A DNA stretch of 64,000 bases from an uncultured Prevotella sp. (GCA_905234845.1 CAJOIW010000002.1:1-64000), one strand, 5' to 3'; numbered from the stretch's first letter, positions 28,239-37,664 are shown. Translations and numbers: made by a program. The notes: generated by a model not told the origin, from the letters alone.

Positions 28239-29396
28239 ATGAAAAAAATGATTTTCGCCTTAGTAGCACTGCTTATGATGGCAGTCTCGGCACAAGCAAT
28301 GGGTTATGAGCAGGCTCGCCGTCAGGCACTGTTTCTGACCGACAAGATGGCTTACGAACTCAATCTTACCGACGACCAGTATGAGGCCGCCTATGAGATT
28401 AACCTTGACTATCTGATGGGTGTTAATGTGGAGAGCGACCTTTATGGTATTTACTGGGAGCGTCGCAATCTCGACCTTAGCTATATTTTGTTCGACTGGC
28501 AATATCGGGCCTATCTCGCCGCCAGCTATTTCTACCGTCCGCTTTACTGGAGTGCTGGCTACTGGCATTTCGGCATCTATGCCCGCTATCCCCACCGTGA
28601 CTATTTCTTCTTTGGCCGTCCCCATTTCTATAATGTCTATCGTGGCGGACACTCATGGCACAGCAACGGTGGACACTCCTGGTATCATGGGCGTGAGTTT
28701 GGTCGTCCCCGTTCCGGAAATGACCGTGGCGGAATGCGCGATCACTTTGACCGTGGCGACTATGGGCGTGGGCAGACTTTAGGACATTCTAATAGTGGTA
28801 ACAACCGCACTTTCGGCAACCGTAATCAGAATACTGGCCGCAATGGCGCAACAGGACAGGACCGTAATGGGTTCGGCAACCGCAACGGAGGCTCACATGA
28901 GAATGTAGACGGCAACCATGGCAATAGTGGCAATAACCGCTTTGGACGTTCCGGAAACGGACAGGGCGTGCGCGAGAGCAGCACCCGCACTACGGCTCCG
29001 AGTGCCACTCCCACTCGTCCGAACTCTTCGCCCCGCAGCATTGGACGTCGTTTCGGAGGCACTGATGGAGGTACAGTAGTCAACAGTCGCCCGTCCAGCT
29101 CTACACCTTCTACCGTAACGCGTCGTCCTTCGACGTCAGCCCCCTCGCGTAGTGTCAGCACTCCATCTCGTTCAACGAGTTCTTCGAGTTCATCCCGTTC
29201 GGTAAGTCCTTCACGTCCGTCAAGCCCCTCCACATCGTCCCGTTCGGTAAGTCCCTCGCACAGCAGTGGTAGCTCGTTCGGTGGCAGCCGTGGCGGTAGT
29301 TCCTTCGGAGGAAGCCGCAGCAGCGCTTCCTCACGCAGTACGGGTGGCAGTTCTGGTCGTTCAGGAGGCACCAGTCATTTCGGAGGCCGGCGATGA
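28239..29396 (+). CDS. secreted low-complexity protein (Gly/Asn- and Ser/Arg-rich C-terminus)
   Basis: Signal peptide MKKMIFALVALLMMAVSAQA; low-complexity tail. Confidence 0.7.
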   Translation: MKKMIFALVALLMMAVSAQAMGYEQARRQALFLTDKMAYELNLTDDQYEAAYEINLDYLMGVNVESDLYGIYWERRNLDLSYILFDWQYRAYLAASYFYRPLYWSAGYWHFGIYARYPHRDYFFFGRPHFYNVYRGGHSWHSNGGHSWYHGREFGRPRSGNDRGGMRDHFDRGDYGRGQTLGHSNSGNNRTFGNRNQNTGRNGATGQDRNGFGNRNGGSHENVDGNHGNSGNNRFGRSGNGQGVRESSTRTTAPSATPTRPNSSPRSIGRRFGGTDGGTVVNSRPSSSTPSTVTRRPSTSAPSRSVSTPSRSTSSSSSSRSVSPSRPSSPSTSSRSVSPSHSSGSSFGGSRGGSSFGGSRSSASSRSTGGSSGRSGGTSHFGGRR

Positions 29397-29422
29397 ATAG
29401 CGCCAACAATACAAAAATCACT

Positions 29423-29460
29423 TGCAGAGTAGAGACGTCACATTGTGGCGTCTCTATTGT
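29423..29460. repeat. palindrome AGAGACGTCACATTGTGGCGTCTCT
   Basis: About 12-bp near-perfect arms; could serve as terminator/REP-type element. Confidence 0.7.
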
Positions 29461-29558
29461 TCAACCTTTTAACTATTCACGTCATAAAAAAGTTCATCAC
29501 TTTTCTTTCTGTTTAATCAGAATTTTCTTACCTTTGTGGCGGAATAAATAAGAGAATT

Positions 29559-30278
29559 GTGCTCATGAAAAATTTTCAAAGTTTTGCAGTGCGTGCTTTG
29601 TGTGCTATTGTAGTTGGCGCACTGCTTGTGAAGTATCGTAGTGAGATGGTGACTTGGATGACAATTGCCATCGGGGTGTTGTTTTTCCTTTCAGGAATTG
29701 TTTCTACGGTGTCTTATTTTGCGGCCCGCCGTCAGTCGTCAGATGTGGAGGTCTATGACGCTGAGGGCAGTTTGGTGGCAGGTGGCCGACGCCCGATGTT
29801 TCCCATCGTGGGATTAGGCAGTATTATTCTCGGCATTATTCTTGCGCTTATGCCTGACACATTTACCAATGGACTTGTTTATGTACTTGCCGCCTTGCTC
29901 ATCCTCGGTGCCATCGGGCAGTTTTTCGGGCTGGCTTCTATTTTGAAGTATTGCAAAGTTGGCTTTTTCTGGTGGGTGGTGCCTTCATTATTGCTGATAT
30001 TGGGCATTGTGGCTGTAGTGCGTCCGCAGACAATTGCCGCTGCTCCGCTTTTTGTCATCGGCTGGGCAATGATGGTCTATGGCGTGGTGGAGTTGATTAA
30101 TGGTATCAAGATTTCTGCTGTCGTGCGGAGAGTAAGAAAGGCGGAGGCAGCAGCCGTTGCTGCGAAAGAGCAGGAAGCACAAGCTGAGACAATACAGGAG
30201 GAACCTGCTCAGATACCACAGAAGTCAGAACTAGAAAGTCCGGATTCGGCAGAGGAGATTTATGTTATGCCGGAATAA
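29559..30278 (+). CDS. DUF308/HdeD-like membrane protein
   Basis: Paired-TM repeats (GVLFFLSGIVSTVSYF, GWAMMVYGVVELINGIKI). Confidence 0.75.
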   Translation: MLMKNFQSFAVRALCAIVVGALLVKYRSEMVTWMTIAIGVLFFLSGIVSTVSYFAARRQSSDVEVYDAEGSLVAGGRRPMFPIVGLGSIILGIILALMPDTFTNGLVYVLAALLILGAIGQFFGLASILKYCKVGFFWWVVPSLLLILGIVAVVRPQTIAAAPLFVIGWAMMVYGVVELINGIKISAVVRRVRKAEAAAVAAKEQEAQAETIQEEPAQIPQKSELESPDSAEEIYVMPE

Positions 30279-30295
30279 CTGAAATAATCGATAGA

Positions 30296-30372
30296 TTTTA
30301 TTATAAAGATATGGTTGGTTTTCGAAGTGGAAATCAGCCATATTTTATATCTGGTTAAAGTTTATAATAAAA
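30296..30372. terminator. bidirectional terminator-like nested inverted repeat
   Basis: Outer arms TTTTATTATAAA (30296-30307)/TTTATAATAAAA (30361-30372), inner ATATGG...CCATAT, between convergent genes. Confidence 0.7.
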
Positions 30373-30374
30373 CA

Positions 30375-31499
30375 TCAGTCAGCTCCTATTGGCCAGGGTT
30401 TGAATTCCAGTTCTTGCTCTATCCAAACTTCGTGGCGAGTTTGGCCCTCTTCCTCAGGATTAGAAACAGAGAGGCCGAGTAGACGTATCGGGCGATTGTT
30501 GTGCTCAGTAATAACTTCGTTGAGCAGTTGCTTGGCTCTGGGCAGAATATCGTTCTTGCTTTGCAGTATTTGCTCGGCGGTGTGGCTGCGGGTAATTTGG
30601 GTGAAGTTGTGGAATTTTATCTTTAGGGTAAGCGTGTGTCCCTTGAAATTGGCGCGGGCCAGCCGGTCGACGAGCTCGAGCACGGTGTGGTAAAGTTCGA
30701 TAATGGTGTCCGACCGTCGGACAAGGTCTTTTGCAAAGGTATGCTCGCAGCTTACCGACTTACGTACATAGTCGGCCACAACGGGACGCTCGTCTATGCC
30801 TCGAGCAAAGTCGTAGAAGAGGTTTCCGGCTTTCCCGAAATGTTTTGTCAGATAGTCGCGCGAATACTGACGCAGTGTGTAGCCGTCATGAATGCCTATT
30901 TGGTGCATTCGTTGGGCTGTTTTCGGTCCCACACCCCAAAAGCGCTCAATGTCGAGATGGGCAATGAAATCGAGTGCGCGGTCTGGATGAATAGTGCAAA
31001 GTCCATTGGGCTTGCGCCAGTCGGAGGCCACCTTGGCCAGAAACTTACAATAGCTGACACCTGCTGAGGCCGTGAGCTGGGTCTCCTCGCGGATACGTTC
31101 TTTGATTTCACGTGCTACATCTACGGCCAGACAGATATCCCGTTTATTTGTAGTTACGTCAAGAAAAGCCTCGTCAAGCGAGAGTGGCTCGATGAGGTCG
31201 GTGTAGTCGAGAAAGATATTGCGGATTTGTGCCGATACTTCCTTGTATTTCTCATAGTGTCCCGGAACAACAATAAGCTGTGGACACAACCGCTTTGCAG
31301 TTACCATAGCCTGCGCTGAGTGCACACCAAAGCGGCGTGCCTCATAGCTGGCTGTAGACACTACACCACGCGGGCCGTCGTAGCCTACAGCCACAGGTCT
31401 TTCGCGCAGTTCGGGATTGTCGCGTTGCTCCACTGCCGCGAAAAACTGATCCATATCGATATGGATAATTTTGCGGGGTGGAGTTTTTTCACTCTTCAC
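30375..31499 (-). CDS. dinB: DNA polymerase IV
   Basis: IIHIDMDQFFAAVEQRDNPELR, SLDEAFLDVT, ASAGVSYCKFLAKVAS. Confidence 0.97.
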   Translation of the reverse strand: MKSEKTPPRKIIHIDMDQFFAAVEQRDNPELRERPVAVGYDGPRGVVSTASYEARRFGVHSAQAMVTAKRLCPQLIVVPGHYEKYKEVSAQIRNIFLDYTDLIEPLSLDEAFLDVTTNKRDICLAVDVAREIKERIREETQLTASAGVSYCKFLAKVASDWRKPNGLCTIHPDRALDFIAHLDIERFWGVGPKTAQRMHQIGIHDGYTLRQYSRDYLTKHFGKAGNLFYDFARGIDERPVVADYVRKSVSCEHTFAKDLVRRSDTIIELYHTVLELVDRLARANFKGHTLTLKIKFHNFTQITRSHTAEQILQSKNDILPRAKQLLNEVITEHNNRPIRLLGLSVSNPEEEGQTRHEVWIEQELEFKPWPIGAD

Positions 31500-31735
31500 T
31501 TTTCACTCTTTTGAGGAGTGGCTAGTTGCTCCTTGGTGATTTGTGGCTGTTCCTTGACGACTTGCTGTTCTTCTTTAATGACAGAGTCGGAATCAATTGG
31601 TTGGTATTTCTTTGGCGGCCCTCCATAAAGCGTGGGCTGATTAAAGATGTAGTCGCATGACTGAAATGACACAAGTCCCAGTAGGGCAAGAAATCCCAGC
31701 ATTAGTCGAGTTGAATGTTTGAAAATTTTGCTCAC
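31496..31735 (-). CDS. small putative lipoprotein
   Basis: Lipobox LVSFQSC; overlaps dinB start by 4 bp. Confidence 0.6.
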   Translation of the reverse strand: MSKIFKHSTRLMLGFLALLGLVSFQSCDYIFNQPTLYGGPPKKYQPIDSDSVIKEEQQVVKEQPQITKEQLATPQKSEK

Positions 31736-31847
31736 GGCTATAATGATTTGTAATGATATAGACTTAATTTGCTACAAAGATACATTAATTCTGTGAATAT
31801 GCCAAATAATACAGGCAGAATTAACTTTTTTCCAACTATTCAACATT

Positions 31848-32426
31848 TTAGCTTTCCATGTCTCGTTTCCACTTTCGGTAGCCAAAAACGGCAATGACGA
31901 CGTAGAGGGCGTAGAGCGAGGCCTTGAAGGGTATGTCCTTGTAGAAGTAGAGAGCCGAGGTGACGATATCAACGGCAATCCAGACAAACCATTGCTCGAG
32001 GTATTTCTGTGTCAGCATCCAGATGCCCACGATGCTGAGAGCGGTTGTGAAACTGTCGGCAATGGGTACACGCGAATCGGTGAAGGTAGTAAGCAACCAC
32101 CAGATGATAAACCACAACAAGAGAAAGCCTCCGCCTACCCCCCAAAAAAAGGAAGGGGTATTAACTATGGAACGTATCCCACCAGTTTTCCCCTCTCCCT
32201 TTGGAGATGGGTTGGGGGGGCGGCTCCATTTTACCAGTCCGTAGCAGCTCATGGCCAGATAGTAGAACTCCATGCCGCAGTCAGCGTAGAGCCCTTTCTG
32301 ATAGTAGAGCACGATACCAAGCAACTGCATGGCGATGCCTACAACCCACATCCAACGGCTTGCCCTATATTCAAAAATGATATAGGCAAGTCCGAGGATT
32401 GTCGTGATGAGGTCGAGCCAGTTCAT
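31848..32426 (-). CDS. PnuC-family transporter, probably thiamine (PnuT)
   Basis: MNWLDLITTILGLAYIIFEYRASRWMWVVGIAMQLLGIVLYYQKGLYADCGMEFYYLAMSCYG; ATGA overlap with TPP-controlled receptor. Confidence 0.85.
   Translation of the reverse strand: MNWLDLITTILGLAYIIFEYRASRWMWVVGIAMQLLGIVLYYQKGLYADCGMEFYYLAMSCYGLVKWSRPPNPSPKGEGKTGGIRSIVNTPSFFWGVGGGFLLLWFIIWWLLTTFTDSRVPIADSFTTALSIVGIWMLTQKYLEQWFVWIAVDIVTSALYFYKDIPFKASLYALYVVIAVFGYRKWKRDMES
32131..32227. repeat. GC-rich bipartite palindromic repeat inserted inside pnuC-like CDS
   Basis: CCGCCTACCCCCCAAA...AAGGGG...CCCCTCTCCCTTTGGAGATGGGTTGGGGGGGCGG with inverted termini. Confidence 0.8.
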
Positions 32427-34708
32427 AGTGTAATAGAGAGGTAGGCGAGGAAATGAGTAGGAGCCTGTGCGGAGTAGGTGCTCCATGTCCAGAATCCCAG
32501 TCCGTGGTTGTTGAATGCCTGGATGCTACCGTTGGCTGTGCGCTTAAAGTTGAGTCCGCACGAGCCATTACTTTCGTATTTCTCGCCGAAGAGGTTATAT
32601 ATGGTGCATCCGATAACGGCACGCTTCAGTCCTCGTAGATGGAAGGTGTAGCTTAGATCGAGGTCGGTTGTAAAGAAGTCGTTGAGCATGGCGCTTTCCA
32701 CACGACCATTGTTGTCCTCGTCGACATACGACTTGAAATCGGAGTTGGTCATGTATTGCCGGCTGACGTATTTTGACATGAGTGACGCTTTGATGCCTTT
32801 CCACTCGTATGCCAGTGTGTTGGCCGCAATGAAGTCGGGCGAATAGGCCAGATGTGTGCTCCCCACGTTGACAACCGATTCTTCCCATGTCTCGGTGTCA
32901 AGTACTGTGAGGTGCATATTTTTTGCTCGGTTGCGGCTCCACGTGGCATTGGCTTCCCACGAGAATCCTTTGAACGGACGCCATGCCGCCAAGAGCTCTA
33001 CTCCCATACGATAGGAGTCCTTGATGTTTCGTGCTACCATCTCGCCATTGGAGTCTTGTGCGCCAGTGAGCACGAACTGGTTGTCGTAGTCCATGTGGTA
33101 AAGATTGGCACTGAACGTGAGACGTTCGTTCTCGTAGCGGTAACCCAATTCCGTATCCTTGAGCTGTTCGGCCTTCGGGTCGACGGCGTTCGATTCAGCG
33201 AGCATGTCCTCAAAGTCGTTGCGGGTAGGCTCCTTGTGCGCAAGAGCTGTTGAGACATAGAGTGTGTGATGTTTTCCAGGTTGGTAGATAACTCCGACTT
33301 TCGGGTTCAGGAAATCGTATTTCTTGTCCCATTCAAGGGGCAGCTGCTGTCCCACGCTCTCAAACTCTTGTGACGAGCCTTTTGAGCGGTAGCCTACATG
33401 CCGATATTGCATGTCGGCGTATGCTTTCATGCCTCCGCCCATATCCCATGTGGCCTTGGCATAGACGTTGCCGTCGGTTTTACGGGCGTTATTATCGTAG
33501 TAACGCAGGTTGGGGGTGAGGAGAGGTGCCGACGGGTCAGGGGTGCGTACCCATACCACTTCGCCGAAGTGGTCACCGTCGTACATGTTCCATGCACCGC
33601 TGATGCAAACCCTCCAGTTGCGATGGTTTGTGAAGTAGAGTGAGGCCACCGCACCGTAGAAGTCGTTGTCCATGTGTTTCTGGCGGATGAGGTCGCTGTA
33701 GACTTTTTTGCCCTCTGATAGCCAGTATTTGTAAAGCTTCTGGTCGGTCTTGTATTGTTCGTAGTAGCCGTCGCCGTGCGTATAGTGAAGTGCGGCGTTC
33801 AGCGAAAACCACTGCGACAGGTACTGGTTCCACACCAGTTGATAATTCTGCTGATGATAGTTGTCGGTCTGATTCTTATAATATACGGTGTTGCCTTCTG
33901 CGTCAGTGTAGGCACCGCTGGGATTATAGGTGCGCCCGTAACGCTCCATGTCGGTACGCGAGGCATAGTCCCATGCGTGATAGGTCTTTTCGGTTCCGTT
34001 GAATGTAATAAACTTCACGACCGTGTTCTCTCCGAAATATCCTGCCTGTAGGAAATATGAGTTTAGCCGAGTCGACGCTCGGTTGATATAACCGTCTGAT
34101 CCGATGTTCGAGAGTCTTCCCTGTACGCCCCATCTTTCTCTGAGCAGGCCTGACGAAAACCGTACACTCTCCTTGTGTGTGCCATACGATCCGGCCGAGA
34201 GGTCGAGCGTGGCGTATGGTTGGGTGCCAATGCTCTCGGTCAGCATGTTGAGCGTGGCGCCGAACACTCCAGCGCCGTTGGTCGATGTGCCTACGCCGCG
34301 TTGTAATTGTATCGATTGCATACTTGATGCCAGATCGCCTAGATTTACCCAGTAGAGCTGCGACGACTCTCCATCGTTAAGTGGGATGCCGTTCGCAGTC
34401 ACGTTGATACGTGTGGGGTCGGTGCCACGCACGCGCAGTCCAGTGTAGCCGATGCCGATGCCCGCGTCGCTCGACATAGTCACCGAAGGTTGCATCCATA
34501 GCATCGCCGGCACATCCTTGCCGTGATTCACACTCTCGATTTGTTCACGTGTCATGTCCGTGAAAGCCATTGGTGCCAGTTTCGAGGCTCGTGTGCTTAC
34601 CACTTGCACCTCCTGTAACTGGTTCACGCGAGAGGAGTCTGCAAGCACCTGCGCCGCCATCCGCATTGAGCCGATGGCTATTAGCATGAAAAAAAATCCT
34701 GTTCTCAT
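32423..34708 (-). CDS. TonB-dependent receptor (TPP-regulated, probable thiamine uptake)
   Basis: LQEVQVVSTRASKLAPMAFTDMTREQI, barrel; downstream of TPP riboswitch. Confidence 0.88.
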   Translation of the reverse strand: MRTGFFFMLIAIGSMRMAAQVLADSSRVNQLQEVQVVSTRASKLAPMAFTDMTREQIESVNHGKDVPAMLWMQPSVTMSSDAGIGIGYTGLRVRGTDPTRINVTANGIPLNDGESSQLYWVNLGDLASSMQSIQLQRGVGTSTNGAGVFGATLNMLTESIGTQPYATLDLSAGSYGTHKESVRFSSGLLRERWGVQGRLSNIGSDGYINRASTRLNSYFLQAGYFGENTVVKFITFNGTEKTYHAWDYASRTDMERYGRTYNPSGAYTDAEGNTVYYKNQTDNYHQQNYQLVWNQYLSQWFSLNAALHYTHGDGYYEQYKTDQKLYKYWLSEGKKVYSDLIRQKHMDNDFYGAVASLYFTNHRNWRVCISGAWNMYDGDHFGEVVWVRTPDPSAPLLTPNLRYYDNNARKTDGNVYAKATWDMGGGMKAYADMQYRHVGYRSKGSSQEFESVGQQLPLEWDKKYDFLNPKVGVIYQPGKHHTLYVSTALAHKEPTRNDFEDMLAESNAVDPKAEQLKDTELGYRYENERLTFSANLYHMDYDNQFVLTGAQDSNGEMVARNIKDSYRMGVELLAAWRPFKGFSWEANATWSRNRAKNMHLTVLDTETWEESVVNVGSTHLAYSPDFIAANTLAYEWKGIKASLMSKYVSRQYMTNSDFKSYVDEDNNGRVESAMLNDFFTTDLDLSYTFHLRGLKRAVIGCTIYNLFGEKYESNGSCGLNFKRTANGSIQAFNNHGLGFWTWSTYSAQAPTHFLAYLSITL

Positions 34709-34741
34709 TGTTTGTTTTACACCTTATTAAATAATACCAAT

Positions 34742-34836
34742 AATAAGGGGTACTAAGCATACACATTCCTACGCCGGCATTACCCGGATCAGGTCGGAGG
34801 GTATCATCTCAGCCCCGAGCTTCGGAGCACCCCTTA
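34742..34836 (-). promoter_or_regulatory. TPP riboswitch (THI box)
   Basis: Minus strand GGGGTGCTCCG...GGGCTGAGATGATACCCTCCGACCTGATCCGGGTAATGCCGGCGTAGGAATG. Confidence 0.96.
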
Positions 34837-34858
34837 GTTTCCACCCTGGAAACTGCTG

Positions 34859-34866
34859 CAAAGATA
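34859..34866 (-). promoter_or_regulatory. -7 element TATCTTTG for TPP-regulated operon
   Basis: TAnnTTTG just upstream of the riboswitch. Confidence 0.6.
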
Positions 34867-35137
34867 ATGTAAAAAAATGAACTGACAAACGAAAAACTGA
34901 AAAAGTTAAAAGAAATAGGTGGGGAAACGGGAAAGAATAATTTAAAAGTAAAATAATGATAATAAATCTTAAAACCGAACGTGTGGAAAGTTACAGAAAA
35001 CACCAAATTTTGGATGCCTCATCATTCAGCCTTTCATTTTTGAGGAAAATTGTAGGCTTTTCTTTCAGTTTGCTAACTTATTGTCACTCAATACATTAGT
35101 CGTGGTTTCTTTGCAGTGTGTTTCCCGTTACTTTTGT

Positions 35138-35241
35138 GAAAGCTATATCTTTCGTCTCTGAGAGATAAGCTTTCACCCTCCGAAAGACGGTTTTTTAGAC
35201 AACAAAAGACCGTCTTTCGGAGGGTGAAACGTATATGTTTG
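35138..35241 (+). repeat. 22-bp-pitch palindrome array, copy C
   Basis: Modules at 35138,35160,35182,35204,35226: GAAAGCTATATCTTTC, GAGAGATAAGCTTTC, GAAAGACGGTTTTTT, AAAAGACCGTCTTTC, GAAACGTATATGTTTG. Confidence 0.95.
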
Positions 35242-35483
35242 GGAAGGAAAGAGTGGTAAAGATGGAGTGAAAGAGTAGTGAAAGGGGAACGAAAAGGATT
35301 TTTTCGATTGTCAAAACAACTTAGAGTATTAAATTGAAATGTTAAATTTTACTTCTTAATTTGGGATTTCTTAACAATTTGCCGAAGTTGGAATGACATG
35401 AAAAAAAGAGGTGAGAAATGTGGTACCATACTTCTCTCCTCTTTCTTTCCGCTTAATTGCTTATTCTGTTTCTGACAGGAAAA

Positions 35484-37439
35484 CTATTCTATTACTCCGG
35501 CGAAGCCGCCGTTGCGAGCCATGTGGAATTTTATTCTTTCTGAACGGCTGACTGGCATCTCTTGTTTCTTGTAATCGATGGCTCTGCGGTCGGCATTCGC
35601 TCCGTCAACGAAGACGGTGAGGGTCTTCTCGCCTTGGCTCAGAAAATCGGGATTGATTTCGATGTCGCGCGGCTCATTGTCGTTGATGCCGCCAACGAAC
35701 CAGCGATTACCGGAACGACGTGCCATGACTACATATTTTCCTGGTTCGGCCAGCAGTACGCGCGTCTCGTCCCATAGTACCGGCACACTGGTGATGAACT
35801 CCGTGCATGGCACGTTTTCAAGGTAGCGCGATGGTGAGTCGGCCAACATCTGCAGACCAGTTGTGAAAATCACGTACAATGCCATCTGATAGGCTCGTGT
35901 ACCGCTAGTCATGGCCAGCTCGCCAGTTGTATTGTTGTTTTCCGGCTGTACGTTCAGTAGACCGCCTGGTGTGAAGTCCATCGGTCCCACAGCATTGCGG
36001 ATAAACGGTATCCAGTTGGTGTTCTCTGGCTTGCACCGTCCTCCCTGCTCCTCGCCGAGCACGCCTTCGTAGGAGATAAGGTTGGGGTATTTGCGTTCCA
36101 GTCCGGCAGGCTTGAACGAGCCGTGAAAGTCGACCAGCAGGTGGTGTTTCGCGGCTTCTTTGCAGACCCTTTCATAGTAGTTCACCATCCACTGGTCGGA
36201 GCGATCCATGAAGTCGATTTTCAATCCGCCGATACCCCATTCCTCATATTTCGCAAAGATGTCAAAATTGCGCTCCACCTCAAGCCAGGTAAGCCAGAGG
36301 ATGAGCCGTACGCCGCGTTCCTTGCCATACGCGATGAGTCGGGGCAGGTCAATGTCCTTGTTCGAGTGGAAGGGGTCGGCAGTAGACACAGCCCATCCTT
36401 CGTCAAGTATAATATAAGGTATACCATATTTAGCGGCGAAGTCAATGTAATACCTGTAGGTTTCCTCGTTACAGCCCGACTTGAAATCTACGCCCCACAA
36501 CTGGCGATTTGGAATCCAGTCCCATGACACCTGTCCGGGACGAATCCACGACGTGTCGCCGATGACGCTGGGCGTTGCTAATACGTACTCCATCTCGTTG
36601 GCTACGATGTCACGCGCGTCTTTTGAGATGACGAAGAACCTCCAGGGGAAACTGCGCGGACAGTCGGTTTTGGCAATGTAGTCGGCCTCCTTGGTGGGAA
36701 TCAGAAAACGGTCCCACTGCTGCTCTACCTCGATCGGCACCTTTGGGAAGACGGCCTTCATGCCCTCGTCAGTTCCCCTGAGAAACATGTGGGGATAGTC
36801 CTCGACGGCCGTCTCGGAGAAGAGCACCTGATAGCCGTCGGCGGTTTGCATATAGAGTGGCAGGTAGTTCATGGGTGAGTCTTTGTTGTAGTCGCCCGCT
36901 ACCATGTGCGTATACCGCTCCTCATAGTTCTGGCGGAACGAGCCGCACTGCGACATTGTCAGTTGGTAATCGCGGTCAATGGGCAGGTCGAGAATCTCGT
37001 CGTCGACTTGTGTCTCCCGTTCGCCCTTCATCGACACGAAACGGTAGCCCACTCCATTATCGTAGGCACGGAATATCACAGCCCAGCCCGAAGCCATCTG
37101 TAGGCACACCTCGTTGGCCTCGTTTTTCACAATCGCATTCTTGATGGGCACCTCGCGACGAATATTCTCACTGACGGCCTTTCGAACCACCTTTTTCAAT
37201 TGTGGTTTCTCGCCCCACGTCTTCCCTTCAACGACAAGTCCGATGCGGCAACCGTCCAGTATGATATCTCCCGCCACATTGACGCTGAAACGCAGATCTT
37301 CACCAACGTTGATGTCTGCTTTCACCAACCCGTTAGGCGATGCCACCACCACATTCTTGGCCGTAGCCATGAGGCTACAGTACACCCCTGCTGCTATCAG
37401 CAGCATTAATCTCATTCTTTTCATGCTAACTTTGTTCAT
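35484..37439 (-). CDS. glycoside hydrolase family 97
   Basis: WDWIPNRQLWGVDFKSGCNEETYRYYIDFAAKYGIPYIILDEGW, GH97-like N-domain; start set at MNKVSMKRM. Confidence 0.92.
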   Translation of the reverse strand: MNKVSMKRMRLMLLIAAGVYCSLMATAKNVVVASPNGLVKADINVGEDLRFSVNVAGDIILDGCRIGLVVEGKTWGEKPQLKKVVRKAVSENIRREVPIKNAIVKNEANEVCLQMASGWAVIFRAYDNGVGYRFVSMKGERETQVDDEILDLPIDRDYQLTMSQCGSFRQNYEERYTHMVAGDYNKDSPMNYLPLYMQTADGYQVLFSETAVEDYPHMFLRGTDEGMKAVFPKVPIEVEQQWDRFLIPTKEADYIAKTDCPRSFPWRFFVISKDARDIVANEMEYVLATPSVIGDTSWIRPGQVSWDWIPNRQLWGVDFKSGCNEETYRYYIDFAAKYGIPYIILDEGWAVSTADPFHSNKDIDLPRLIAYGKERGVRLILWLTWLEVERNFDIFAKYEEWGIGGLKIDFMDRSDQWMVNYYERVCKEAAKHHLLVDFHGSFKPAGLERKYPNLISYEGVLGEEQGGRCKPENTNWIPFIRNAVGPMDFTPGGLLNVQPENNNTTGELAMTSGTRAYQMALYVIFTTGLQMLADSPSRYLENVPCTEFITSVPVLWDETRVLLAEPGKYVVMARRSGNRWFVGGINDNEPRDIEINPDFLSQGEKTLTVFVDGANADRRAIDYKKQEMPVSRSERIKFHMARNGGFAGVIE

Positions 37440-37545
37440 ATTTTTCAATTGAAAGTTTCTGCTGCAAAGATATTGTAAACGAGCGCAAAAGAAACTTGCA
37501 CCGATTACGCGGAGTGCAGCTAAATTTTCTGCAAAGTTACAAAAT

Positions 37546-37573
37546 AATTGACAATTGACAATTGACAATTGAT
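37546..37573. repeat. 7-bp tandem repeat (TTGACAA)x4
   Basis: AATTGACAATTGACAATTGACAATTGAT in divergent intergenic region. Confidence 0.9.
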
Positions 37574-37664
37574 AATAATAAGGTTAAAAAGTTTAATTTT
37601 TCGAGAAAAAAAAGATGAGTTCAGTTTTTTTTGTTACTTTTGCAGGGTTAAAACCTTAAAGACT

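Noticed and set aside
28826-29371. 181-aa minus-strand ORF over the low-complexity gene
   Set aside because: Pro/Arg/Leu-rich antisense of a repetitive coding region; no motif.
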